A stretch of DNA of 49,306 bases, from contig JAQYWO010000028.1 of NCBI GenBank assembly GCA_029379215.1, positions 1-49,306 of the forward strand. Reading direction: 5' to 3'. This DNA is from Rhizonema sp. PD37 (lineage in GTDB: Bacteria; Cyanobacteriota; Cyanobacteriia; Cyanobacteriales; Nostocaceae). The notes below the pieces were generated by a model. The model made no database searches and had not been told where the DNA came from. It worked only from the letters and a program-made list of their open reading frames with translations. Every line of letters starts with the position of its first letter. The stretch's first letter is position 1. The position numbers and the translations under genes were made by a program. This document shows, piece after piece, positions 26,861-34,465 of this stretch.

Positions 26861-29095
26861 ATGAAGATGAATTTTGCTCAAGTTGTACACTACACTCACA
26901 CTGTCACCCGCCTGCTCTTTAAATCACAAGCTCATAGTTTTACTTATATTCCGGCAGTGCTGATTGGTGCAGCAGTCGTGGCGATGCAGCCTCAACTTGC
27001 TATGGCGTTAACTCCTGTAGAGGTTAAAGCTGTAACTAAAGAATTTACCGTTCTTATTGGTGGCGATGGCAGCGGCACTGGGATAATTTTCGACCATAAG
27101 GGTGATACATACTTTGTTTTGACCAACCGTCATGTCGTATCTGAAGACGGAAGATATGAAATTCAAACCCCTGATGGGAGCCTGTATCCGATTTACCACA
27201 GCCAAGAGTTGCCAGATTTGGACTTAGCAGTGTTGCAGTTTACAAGTAACAAAAATTACCATACTGCTAATTTAGGTAATTCAGACCAAATCAAGGAGAA
27301 GACAACGGTTTATGTGGCTGGTTGGTCTGCTGATGTGTTACCAGGCACTAATGAACGCAGCTATGGATTTACAGTCGGGAGCATTCTCCGTCGCGAGCAA
27401 AGTCCAGATCAAGGATATGCTTTAGTTTATGACAACGAGGCTGTACCTGGAATGAGTGGCGGTCCGGTACTAGACGAAAATGGTCGCGTAGTAGGTATTA
27501 ATGGGCGAGCTGTTCAAGAAGCCAACACAAGAACTGTTGTAAGGAAGGGAATTCCCATCAAAACCTTTTTGGTAGCCCGAAATAATTCCCGTCAAGCTTC
27601 AGGGCCAACCACCGCGACTGCCCCCCGACAACAAACGGCTGAAGGCTACATCAGCTTAGGGGGGGCTAAAGCTAATAAAAAAGACTACAAAGCAGCTATT
27701 GCATACTATAATAAAGCTCTACAGATTAATCCTAACAATCCTGATGCTTACTATCAAAGGGGTACCGCTTACTTTAGTCTCGAAAACTACAAATCCGCTA
27801 TAGCTGACTTTAACTATTTAATTAGTATAAATCCCAAAAATGCATCTGCTTACGCTTACCGAGGTGCCAGCCGTCTTCAACTCAAAGACTATCAAGACGG
27901 TCTTGCTGATAGCCAGCAAGCTCTTCGCCTCAATCCTAACTTAGGTATTGGCTATCTTACTCGGGCATATGCTTACTACAACTTAAAAGACTATAAAAAA
28001 GCAATTGCAGATTATGACCAAGTGGTTCAGCTATTGCCAAATTTGAATATCTACTCTTTACGAGCTAGCGCCTACCTCGCCCAAAAAGATTATTCTCAAG
28101 CGATCACCGATTACAGTCAAGCAATTCGCCTCGAGCCTGACAATGTAAATGCCTATAAAAATCGGGGTGATGTCCGCAATGGTCAGGGAGACAAACAAGG
28201 AGCACTTGCTGATTACACTCAAGCAATTCGTCTCAAGCCTGACGACGTTAATACCTACAAAGCTCAAGGTTATGTGCGCTTTAGTCAGGGAAATAAACAG
28301 GCAGGGTTGGAAGATTTAAATCAAGCCACCCGCATCAAACCCAGAAGTTCCCTCGCTTGGTTAAATCAAGGTGGGTATTTACAAAACTTAGGACGAAACG
28401 AAGAGGCGATCGCCTCCTATAACCGTGCAATTCAACTGAATAATGAATGGGGGAACAATAATCTTGCTGATGCTTACAGAGCGCGAGGAAGGGTTTATTA
28501 TGACAAAGAAGACTATCGCTTAGCGATCAAAGATTACAATCAGATGATCAGCCTCAATCCAAAAAATGCCGTAGCTTATGCAATACGGGGTTTTACATAC
28601 CAGCGATTAGGAGACAATCAGGCAGCGCTCAAAGATTTTAACTCCGCAGATCGGATAGATCCCAATAATACTGAGGCTTCTGCAATAAGGGGTTTCGCCT
28701 ATCATCATCAAAAAAACTATCAAGCAGCGCTTGCCGCTTATACAAAAGCGCTTACTCAGGATGCAAAATTCATTAATGCCGTTAACAATATTGGCCTTGT
28801 CAAATATGAACTTGGAGATGTAGAAACTGCTATCCGTCAGTTTCAGGCTGCTATTGCTATTGACAGTCAGTCGGCTGAACCTCAATTAGCTCAGGCTGTG
28901 GCACTATATGCCAAGGGCGATCGCGAACTGGGTTTATCAATGGCAGAAGTAGCTCTACGATTAGACGACAGATTTGCTGATGTCAAGTTTCTCAAGAAAA
29001 ATCTTTGGGGCGATCGCATTTTAGCAGATACGCGAAAGCTTTTACAAAATCCCAGAATTCGAGCGCTTTTATCTCATCCATCTGGGAGTAAGTAA
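26861..29095 (+). CDS. Exported serine protease with long TPR array
   Basis: 744 residues. A long signal region (hydrophobic about residues 27-48, ending AMA) leads to an S1 protease domain with His (LTNRHVVSED), Asp (DLDLAVLQF) and Ser (PGMSGGPVLD). From about residue 265 to the C-terminus runs a chain of roughly a dozen TPR units, seen as repeated phrases such as KDYKAAIAYYNKALQINPN and RGTAYFSLENYKSAIADFN. The TPR array probably binds partners or substrates for the protease. Start: ATG at 26861 after GGAG; a second ATG at 26867 is equally usable. Such trypsin-TPR fusions are frequent in filamentous cyanobacteria; no specific substrate is known to me. Confidence 0.9.
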   Translation: MKMNFAQVVHYTHTVTRLLFKSQAHSFTYIPAVLIGAAVVAMQPQLAMALTPVEVKAVTKEFTVLIGGDGSGTGIIFDHKGDTYFVLTNRHVVSEDGRYEIQTPDGSLYPIYHSQELPDLDLAVLQFTSNKNYHTANLGNSDQIKEKTTVYVAGWSADVLPGTNERSYGFTVGSILRREQSPDQGYALVYDNEAVPGMSGGPVLDENGRVVGINGRAVQEANTRTVVRKGIPIKTFLVARNNSRQASGPTTATAPRQQTAEGYISLGGAKANKKDYKAAIAYYNKALQINPNNPDAYYQRGTAYFSLENYKSAIADFNYLISINPKNASAYAYRGASRLQLKDYQDGLADSQQALRLNPNLGIGYLTRAYAYYNLKDYKKAIADYDQVVQLLPNLNIYSLRASAYLAQKDYSQAITDYSQAIRLEPDNVNAYKNRGDVRNGQGDKQGALADYTQAIRLKPDDVNTYKAQGYVRFSQGNKQAGLEDLNQATRIKPRSSLAWLNQGGYLQNLGRNEEAIASYNRAIQLNNEWGNNNLADAYRARGRVYYDKEDYRLAIKDYNQMISLNPKNAVAYAIRGFTYQRLGDNQAALKDFNSADRIDPNNTEASAIRGFAYHHQKNYQAALAAYTKALTQDAKFINAVNNIGLVKYELGDVETAIRQFQAAIAIDSQSAEPQLAQAVALYAKGDRELGLSMAEVALRLDDRFADVKFLKKNLWGDRILADTRKLLQNPRIRALLSHPSGSK

Positions 29096-29131
29096 AGCTA
29101 TAAGTAGGTGTGTATAAATAAACTGTTCTTG

Positions 29132-29172
29132 GTTCGTAGTTGTAGAAAGAGCGCTAAAGCGCAACTACGAAC
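29132..29172. repeat. GTTCGTAGTTG hairpin repeat overlapping kinase 3' end
   Basis: GTTCGTAGTTG (29132-29142) and CAACTACGAAC (29162-29172) are perfect 11-bp arms with an inner GAGCGCTAAAGCGC core. The related element at 35546-35579 shares the GCGCT...AGCGC core and the GTAGT/ACTAC ends. The left part of the element overlaps the last codons of the kinase gene and supplies its stop codon (29154-29156). Confidence 0.8.
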
Positions 29173-30551
29173 AACGAATTGATCATGTCTTGCGCTGGCT
29201 TTAAAAAATCATCATATTGGTTTTCTTCTGCTGTGTAAGTGATAATATATGCTTTCTTATTTTTTAACAGCCAAACTGCCTTGCGTTTAACATTATACTG
29301 TTCTTGTTTGCCGCTATAAATAACTTCATGAGCTGGTTGGTTTGCCAATGTTGTCGAACCTGAATCATGTATTTTAGCGTTTGTTAAGTATTGTGTTATT
29401 TCATTGACTTTTGCATTTGTATATTCTGCTAATGAAATAGGCTGTTTTAAATTTTGAATTTCTATAGTCACTTCTGCTTGAGAAGTGTTTGAATCAGTTT
29501 TCAAAGGTGATGAGAACTTAGCGATATCACCAAACGTTCCTATTTCTTGCTTTTTCCAACTTTGGGGATATTTCATCTCAATTCCATAAATTGGATTTTT
29601 ATAAGTTAAAAAATCTATTTTGGTTGGTGATGATTTATCGGGAGAAGAGCCAATTTTTTGGATTATGGGAATAGCCACTGCGAGCGATAGAAAGACAACT
29701 GCTAACCCCACGAAAGCTATTTTCTTAGTTTGTGAACCGCTCTCATTATCTTTTGTTAAACTTGAGAGTGCTTGTAAAACTTCAGTGACAGATTGGTAAC
29801 GCATCTGAAAGTTAGAACAGACCATTTTGTCTAAAATAGCTGCAAATTGAGGGCTAACGACTTGTTTATTCCATTTGACTTCGGGATCTTTTGCTAAGTT
29901 GTAAGGATGAACACCAGTTATTGCTTGGATGCAAATCATACCCAAGGCGTAAATATCGCTATTAAACTTTGGATTCCCCCCTTTCTGTTCGCTAGGCGTG
30001 TAGCCTGGAGTACCAATAACCGTTGCTCCTGGAGTGTCAGCGACTAAGGTATTGATTTCTTCCTTAACAGCACCAAAGTCAATCAAAACAATCTTGCCAT
30101 CAGCAGTGCGTCTGATTAAGTTTGCTGGTTTGAGATCGCGATGAATAACATTTTGCTGATGGACAAACTCTAATATCTGCAATACGTTCTGTATAAAAGC
30201 AATAACCTGCGCCTCTTGCCATTGTCTCTCAGGCAAGAGTTCTTTGCTCAAATCGTTTCCGTCTATAAATTCCTGAACCAAATAAAAGTTCTGATTTTCC
30301 TCAAAGTGAGCTAAAAGTCGGGGTATTTGGTCGTGGTGACCTAATTTGTAAAGGACTTGAGCTTCTCTATCAAATAATCGGGTTGCAGTTTGCAAAACAA
30401 ACAGATTGGAAAACTGGGACTTGAGTCGTTTGACGACGCAATGAGGTAACCCTGGCAGATCCATATCTCCAGCCAGATATGTTTCACCAAACCCGCCTTC
30501 TCCCAACTTACTGATAATTTTGTAGCGCCCTCGAAGCGTTGTTCCCAGCAT
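29154..30551 (-). CDS. Membrane Ser/Thr kinase with PsbP-like outer domain
   Basis: 465 residues. Kinase domain at about residues 1-265: glycine loop LGEGGFGETY, Lys41 in CVVKRL, catalytic loop HRDLKPANL (Asp139), IDFGAVK (DFG 158-160), and GTPGYTPSEQ activation segment. One membrane helix follows at about 278-298. The outside part (about 315-465) looks like a PsbP/Mog1-type domain: YGIEMKYPQSWKKQEIG near its start, SLAEYTNAKVNEI, and a repeated KAYIITYTAEE strand. So the protein is a Hanks-type receptor kinase with a PsbP-like sensor. The last residues (SLFVVAL) are encoded by a dispersed hairpin repeat, so the original C-terminus may have been altered. It stands alone. Confidence 0.92.
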   Translation of the reverse strand: MLGTTLRGRYKIISKLGEGGFGETYLAGDMDLPGLPHCVVKRLKSQFSNLFVLQTATRLFDREAQVLYKLGHHDQIPRLLAHFEENQNFYLVQEFIDGNDLSKELLPERQWQEAQVIAFIQNVLQILEFVHQQNVIHRDLKPANLIRRTADGKIVLIDFGAVKEEINTLVADTPGATVIGTPGYTPSEQKGGNPKFNSDIYALGMICIQAITGVHPYNLAKDPEVKWNKQVVSPQFAAILDKMVCSNFQMRYQSVTEVLQALSSLTKDNESGSQTKKIAFVGLAVVFLSLAVAIPIIQKIGSSPDKSSPTKIDFLTYKNPIYGIEMKYPQSWKKQEIGTFGDIAKFSSPLKTDSNTSQAEVTIEIQNLKQPISLAEYTNAKVNEITQYLTNAKIHDSGSTTLANQPAHEVIYSGKQEQYNVKRKAVWLLKNKKAYIITYTAEENQYDDFLKPAQDMINSLFVVAL

Positions 30552-30587
30552 TCAATTTACTCAAAGTTGAGGAATTTTCCGCTTATA

Positions 30588-30670
30588 TTACCACATTGTT
30601 TGTATCAACTTTACCACAGAATTAAAATGCGATGAGCCAGTTCGAGAACAAGGTCTTTGATTTGCTGCAT
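30588..30670 (-). repeat. 83-bp direct repeat, left copy (with mini-ORF)
   Basis: Matches 34793-34875 at about 75 of 83 positions by hand count, same orientation. On the minus strand both copies start a short frame: here MQQIKDLVLELAHRILILW then stop (30670-30611). The two copies bracket the toxin-antitoxin and xisHI island. The frame may be a fragment of a lost gene. Confidence 0.8.
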
Positions 30671-31158
30671 TTAAAACTTACGCACTGTACAAATTGACAA
30701 TCATGTGTGTAACGCATCCAAACGCTTTGGGATCACAATAGGCGTATGGTAGGCAGCAATACTGTGTAGGTTTCGCCGAAAACTTACGTTAGTGCCCGAA
30801 TGACGGCTTAGCCCGCTCTTACGGCGACTGGCGTTTGAGGAACCTCACTTAACATTTATCAGCATTTGTTGGGTAACGCACTTCGCTCTACCCAACCTAA
30901 AATTCTCAATATCCCTTGTAGTATTGGGGTAGGCTGTGCTGAAGCGCAACTTAAACAGATAATCGAGTTCTTATAGGGCACTCACTGAGTAACGCAATCA
31001 TGAATGTTCTAATGGTAACAGAAACACTACGCGATCACATTTCTAGGTTAATAGCCAAACATTGTTGCGATCGCACTTAGCATCTCCGTTTGATAGGCTG
31101 AAACTGTAGTGCCGCTTTCTTCAAAAGGAAAACTATCTTTATAAAGAGGTGTCAAATT
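30671..31158. other. Non-coding gap with hairpin remnants
   Basis: About 490 bp between the left 83-bp repeat and the first antitoxin. It has an 8-bp inverted repeat GTTGGGTA (30868-30875)/TACCCAAC (30889-30896), part of a common cyanobacterial element, and scattered GCGATCGCA motifs. No frame with protein-like content was seen. Confidence 0.5.
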
Positions 31159-31428
31159 ATGGAAATAGGTGTAATTATCAAAGTGACAGAGGAAAAGCAA
31201 CTCAATTTACCACCTGAGATTCAGTCTCAACTTCAACCAGGTGATGAATACCGAGTGATTAGCAAAGATAACTGTATTGTTTTGGAAAAAATTACTAACA
31301 CAACTGTAAATCTGGATGAATTTCTGCAACAACTTGAGGAACTAAACCCAGATCCAAATCAACCGACTCTCCAAGAAATTAGTGAAATAGTCAAGGAAGT
31401 CCGACGAGAGTTATGGTGCGATCAATGA
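31159..31428 (+). CDS. Antitoxin of PIN toxin, copy 1
   Basis: 89 residues. The N-terminal half looks like a small DNA-binding beta domain (GVIIKVTEEKQLNLPPEIQSQL, then LQPGDEYRVISKDNCIVLEK), similar in style to AbrB/MazE-like antitoxins. The C-terminal half is the toxin-binding tail, NPDPNQPTLQEISEIVKEVR. Its stop overlaps the start of the PIN gene as ATGA (31425-31428), the typical type II arrangement. The paralogue at 32271 is clearly related, sharing GPDPNQPTLEEISQIVKEVR. Expected to block the PIN RNase and repress its own promoter. Confidence 0.8.
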   Translation: MEIGVIIKVTEEKQLNLPPEIQSQLQPGDEYRVISKDNCIVLEKITNTTVNLDEFLQQLEELNPDPNQPTLQEISEIVKEVRRELWCDQ

Positions 31429-31850
31429 GAGTTGTCCTTGATGTCAATGTTTGGATTTCAGGGTTATTGTGGGGAGGTGTTCCCGCTAAAGCTTTACGTC
31501 TAGCACGAAACCAAAAAATTACCATCTTTGCTTCTGAAGCTTTGTTATTGGAACTAGAAGCAACATTAAGACGTGATAAATTTCAGCCCCGACTACAAGA
31601 ACGAGGCTATACATTTGAGCATTTAATGTCTGTAGTAAAAGAGTTTTCCAATTTCTGTCCTACAACTTCTGTAGATGCTCCTCAGCTACGGGATTCAAAA
31701 GATAATAAAATTTTGGCTGCGGCTGTAGCGGCAGATGCCGAGGCAGTTGTTACTGGTGATTTAGATTTACTAGTGTTGATTGAATTTAATGGAATACCTA
31801 TTTTGACACCTCAAGATTTTCTCAGTCGTTATTTTTCAGCATTCCCCTAG
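31425..31850 (+). CDS. PIN domain toxin, copy 1
   Basis: 141 residues from the ATG at 31425; an in-frame ATG at 31413 inside the antitoxin is less likely because the paralogous toxin at 32534 starts with the same ATGA overlap. PIN-domain RNase residues: Asp in VVLDVNVWISGLLWGG, Glu in FASEALLLELE, Asp in LRDSKDNKIL, and Asp in VTGDLDLLVL. All four acidic positions are present, so it is probably active. Belongs to the COG1569-like 'putative toxin component, PIN family'. Expected to cleave RNA when antitoxin is lost. Confidence 0.85.
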   Translation: MRVVLDVNVWISGLLWGGVPAKALRLARNQKITIFASEALLLELEATLRRDKFQPRLQERGYTFEHLMSVVKEFSNFCPTTSVDAPQLRDSKDNKILAAAVAADAEAVVTGDLDLLVLIEFNGIPILTPQDFLSRYFSAFP

Positions 31851-31930
31851 GGTTCACGTCTGTCAAGATCACCGCCATTATTCACCCAGAAAAGTAAAGA
31901 CCAACCAATAATAGGGATTATGCCACTGTC

Positions 31931-31964
31931 TTAGGTGCCACATATTTAGTTGTGTGGCACCTAA
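31931..31964. repeat. 12-bp inverted repeat in the duplicated spacer
   Basis: TTAGGTGCCACA (31931-31942) and TGTGGCACCTAA (31953-31964) are perfect arms with a 10-base loop. The middle phrase CCACATATTTAGTT recurs at 33028 and 33902 without the full left arm. These mark three copies of the spacer that follows the PIN genes and precedes xisH. Confidence 0.75.
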
Positions 31965-32033
31965 AACAGGAGTCGGTGATAACCCATTGACAGAAATTTT
32001 TAAATATGAAGTATGTATTTTCGGAACCTCAAA

Positions 32034-32215
32034 TGATGTACAAATACAGGTTGACTTGGGCACTGAACGTCTAGTTGCTACAGAACGAGGTGATGAAAAA
32101 ATTGCGGTGGAAGTAAAAAGCTTTATTGCTTCCTCCACTATTTCTGAATTTTACAAAGCTTTGGGGTAGTTCCTTAATTATTGCTCCGCTTTGCTCGCTG
32201 TATTTGAACTTTACA
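32034..32215 (+). pseudogene. xisH fragment, copy 1
   Basis: The frame encodes DVQIQVDLGTERLVATERG, then KIAVEVKSFIASSTISEF and YKALG followed by a stop at 32167-32169. After the stop the same frame reads FLNYCSALLAV, matching the intact xisH (FLNYRSALRAI) at 34031. So the copy has lost its N-terminal part and carries a stop where the intact gene has Gln, and it ends about 45 codons early. It sits between the two antitoxin/PIN pairs. Confidence 0.85.
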
Positions 32216-32270
32216 TAGAAACTTTATAAAAATAAACTGATAAAATTGAATCAAACTAGGAATGTTAATC

Positions 32271-32537
32271 ATGAGTAGAGGTATTATTGTCAAAGTAACA
32301 GCTCAAGGACATCTGGAAATGCCGGCAGAGTTACTAGCAAAACTTCAACCCTTCGCTGAATATGAAGTTTCGCTGAATGAAGATGAAATTGTATTCAAAA
32401 AAATTCGTGAACCCATAACACTAAAGGATTTGAGGCAGCGTGTCGATGAACTAGGACCAGATCCCAATCAACCAACACTTGAAGAAATTAGTCAAATAGT
32501 CAAGGAAGTGCGGCAGGAACTGTGGGCTGAGAAATGA
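32271..32537 (+). CDS. Antitoxin of PIN toxin, copy 2
   Basis: 88 residues from the ATG at 32271 (MSRGIIVKVTAQGHLEMP); AGGA about 10 bases upstream fits this start better than the ATG at 32262. Same plan as copy 1: N-terminal beta DNA-binding part (LAKLQPFAEYEVSLNEDEIVFKK) and C-terminal tail NQPTLEEISQIVKEVRQ. The stop overlaps the toxin start as ATGA. It is a diverged tandem duplicate of the pair at 31159-31850. Confidence 0.8.
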   Translation: MSRGIIVKVTAQGHLEMPAELLAKLQPFAEYEVSLNEDEIVFKKIREPITLKDLRQRVDELGPDPNQPTLEEISQIVKEVRQELWAEK

Positions 32538-32959
32538 GAGTGATTCTTGATGTCAATGTTTGGATTTCAGCCTTACTATGGGGAGGTGTTCCAGATCAAG
32601 TCTTGATATTAGCTGAAAGCAAGAGAATTAGTATATTTGCGTCTGAAGCTTTATTTCTAGAACTAGAAACTACTTTACGCCGTGCCAAATTCCAGTCCAA
32701 ATTTAATTCTTTAAATTTGAGTGTTGATAATGTAATTAACGCTGTAAAAGATCTGATACAGATTTGTCCAACTACCTCTGTAGATGCGCCTCAATTACGT
32801 GACTCAAAAGATACTATAGTTTTGGCAACTGCTATCGTAGCAGATGCTCAGGTAATTATTACTGGTGATTTAGACTTGTTAGTACTGATTGAATTTAACA
32901 GCATTCCGATTTTGACACCTCAAGAATTTCTCAGTCGTTATTTCTCAACATTACCGTAA
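32534..32959 (+). CDS. PIN domain toxin, copy 2
   Basis: 141 residues, same length as copy 1, with the same acidic set: Asp in VILDVNVWISALLWGG, Glu in FASEALFLELE, Asp in LRDSKDTIVL, Asp in ITGDLDLLVL. The middle section (about residues 60-85) has diverged most between the two copies, which is where antitoxin recognition might differ. The C-terminus LTPQEFLSRYFSTLP is nearly identical to copy 1. Both toxins appear intact. Confidence 0.85.
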   Translation: MRVILDVNVWISALLWGGVPDQVLILAESKRISIFASEALFLELETTLRRAKFQSKFNSLNLSVDNVINAVKDLIQICPTTSVDAPQLRDSKDTIVLATAIVADAQVIITGDLDLLVLIEFNSIPILTPQEFLSRYFSTLP

Positions 32960-33075
32960 GATTTACGTAGATCACATTACTGCCATTCATGCTGAAAGAT
33001 GAAAGCCGACCAGTAATAGGGATGATGCCACATATTTAGTTTTGCAGCGCGTAAAGTAGCAGTAGATGATTTCCC

Positions 33076-33243
33076 CTATGACAACAATTGTTTATAAAAT
33101 TCTTGCATCAACGTTGATGTACCGCGATCATTAGCTTTCCATAACGAGACTACCACTCGTGCTGCAAATCCACACATCAAGCTTTTTGTCAAACCTACGA
33201 GTCTTTCTCTATTATTTTTGTAACAATTTCCTGCTGCTTTCAT
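33076..33243 (-). pseudogene. CHAT (caspase-like) domain remnant
   Basis: On the minus strand a 55-codon frame reads ERLVGLTKSLMCGFAARVVV, then SLWKANDRGTSTLMQEFYKQ and LLS stop. This matches the C-terminal end of CHAT-domain peptidases, where a phrase like GEGLVGLTRAF is followed by VVVSLWxVxDxxTxxLMxxFY. The upstream part with the catalytic His and Cys is missing; the frame closes at a stop just 12 codons above the first Met. It is a relic of a larger gene. The call rests on motif memory only. Confidence 0.55.
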
Positions 33244-33332
33244 ACCACAAGAATATTTATTGGAGTAACAGGGTCAGCGAACGAAGATAACAAAAGTGGT
33301 AACAGTTTCACAATAAGGATTGAATTCCCTAT

Positions 33333-33620
33333 TTAATAAACTTCATCATTGCTGCCAATATCAATCAATAAAATAACCATTTCTAAAAACTTTTCATCAT
33401 TACAAAAGTTAAAGATAATTCTACAATCATAAGCAACAGAACAAGACCACAACCACGCTAAATCTCCTGTTAACTTATGAGACTTCAAAGACGGTGTAAA
33501 TGGATCATCTGCCAAAAGCCTTAATACCTTAACAATTTGATTCTTTAATTGCGGTTTTTTCTGTATAATCTTCCTAAAAGACCGCTTAAATCCACTACTC
33601 CAGACAACTTCCATCATCAT
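33333..33620 (-). CDS. RelE/YafQ-type mRNA interferase toxin
   Basis: 95 residues, the normal size of RelE-superfamily toxins. Features: EVVWSSGFKRSFRKIIQKKP at the N-terminus, PSLKSHKLTGDLAWLWSCSV in the middle, AYDCRIIFNF and the C-terminal ILLIDIGSNDEVY. The LTGDLAxLWSxxVxxDxRIIF pattern and ending fit the YafQ/RelE-StbE group, which cut mRNA on the ribosome. Its start overlaps the 3' end of the upstream antitoxin frame (ATGATGATGG). The antitoxin frame carries an internal stop, so the toxin may be without a full partner. Confidence 0.8.
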   Translation of the reverse strand: MMMEVVWSSGFKRSFRKIIQKKPQLKNQIVKVLRLLADDPFTPSLKSHKLTGDLAWLWSCSVAYDCRIIFNFCNDEKFLEMVILLIDIGSNDEVY

Positions 33621-33825
33621 CTCCTAGTAAATCAGCGATCAAATCCTCAACGCTTCCCCTATGATCTGTCCCATCTTTAAAAGCCTGGATCACTTCCTGA
33701 GCATTCTTCAAAATTTCAACCCGCCGATTCACAGTTCGTTGCTGGCGAAGAAATTAAAATAAATACTCTCGCTCTTCTGTGGGCAAACTTTCAATAGAAT
33801 TAATAATTTCTTGTAAAGTCATCAT
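33595..33825 (-). pseudogene. Antitoxin gene with in-frame stop
   Basis: From the ATG at 33825, preceded by AGGAG at good spacing, the frame encodes MMTLQEIINSIESLPTEERE and YLF, then TAA at 33756-33754, then continues in frame as FLRQQRTVNRRVEILKNAQE through IADLLGDDDGS to TAG at 33597-33595. One base (G to T in a Glu codon) would restore a 76-residue antitoxin of normal length. The 3' end overlaps the toxin start by about 25 bp, a normal type II layout. A restart after the stop is not obvious. Confidence 0.8.
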
Positions 33826-34030
33826 AGAATCTCCTAATTAAGTAAACTCAACTTTTGTCAACGCTATTTTTATAATAGGGATTAAACTACTTCTGTTGCT
33901 ACCACATATTTAGTTGTGCGACGCGTAAAGCAGCAGGTGATTTTCTGAATCTGTTCAGGGTAAACCAAGAAAGACTGTTACCATGAGTCGAAGTTAGGCA
34001 ACGGCTCTATTCTGCTAAGTGGAGGCACAA

Positions 34031-34465
34031 GTGTCAGCGAAGGATAGATTTCACAATTTAGTCAAGTCTGCGCTCATTCGGGCTGGGTGGACTATTACTC
34101 ACGATCCATTCCCAATAGATTATGGGGATGTGCAGATGCAAATTGACTTAGGGGCTGAACGCCTACTTGCTGCAGAACGAGGTAGTGAAAAAATTGCGGT
34201 GGAAGTAAAAAGCTTTATTGCGCCCTCGACTATTTCTGAGTTTCACACAGCTTTGGGACAGTTTCTCAATTATCGCTCTGCCTTACGTGCAATTGAACCA
34301 ATTCGGATTCTTTACTTAGCTGTGCCCTTAGAAATTTATGAAGAATTTTTCCGGCTTCGGTTTATTCAAGAAGTGAATAAAGAACATCGGCTTAATTTAC
34401 TAATCTATGATGTGGAACAGGAGGCGATCATACAATGGATAAAATCGACCAGTACCGCCAATTAA
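34031..34465 (+). CDS. xisH: XisH family protein
   Basis: 144 residues from GTG at 34031, chosen because GGAGG lies five bases upstream and the sequence then begins with the family N-terminus (VSAKDRFHNLVKSALIRAGW). A GTG at 34019 is also in frame but overlaps that ribosome site. Core motifs: WTITHDPFPIDYG, QIDLGAERLLAAERG, KIAVEVKSFIAPS (Glu-x-Lys, PD-(D/E)XK-like), ALGQFLNYRSAL and RILYLAVP. In Anabaena, XisH and XisI are needed for excision of the fdxN element in heterocysts. Here no xisF recombinase is present, and many cyanobacteria carry orphan xisHI pairs. It overlaps xisI by 31 bp. Confidence 0.9.
   Translation: MSAKDRFHNLVKSALIRAGWTITHDPFPIDYGDVQMQIDLGAERLLAAERGSEKIAVEVKSFIAPSTISEFHTALGQFLNYRSALRAIEPIRILYLAVPLEIYEEFFRLRFIQEVNKEHRLNLLIYDVEQEAIIQWIKSTSTAN

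Noticed and set aside
34019..34465. Idea that xisH/xisI here excise a nitrogen-fixation element
   Set aside because: No xisF-type recombinase, element ends or nif genes are in the window, so an excision role cannot be claimed.
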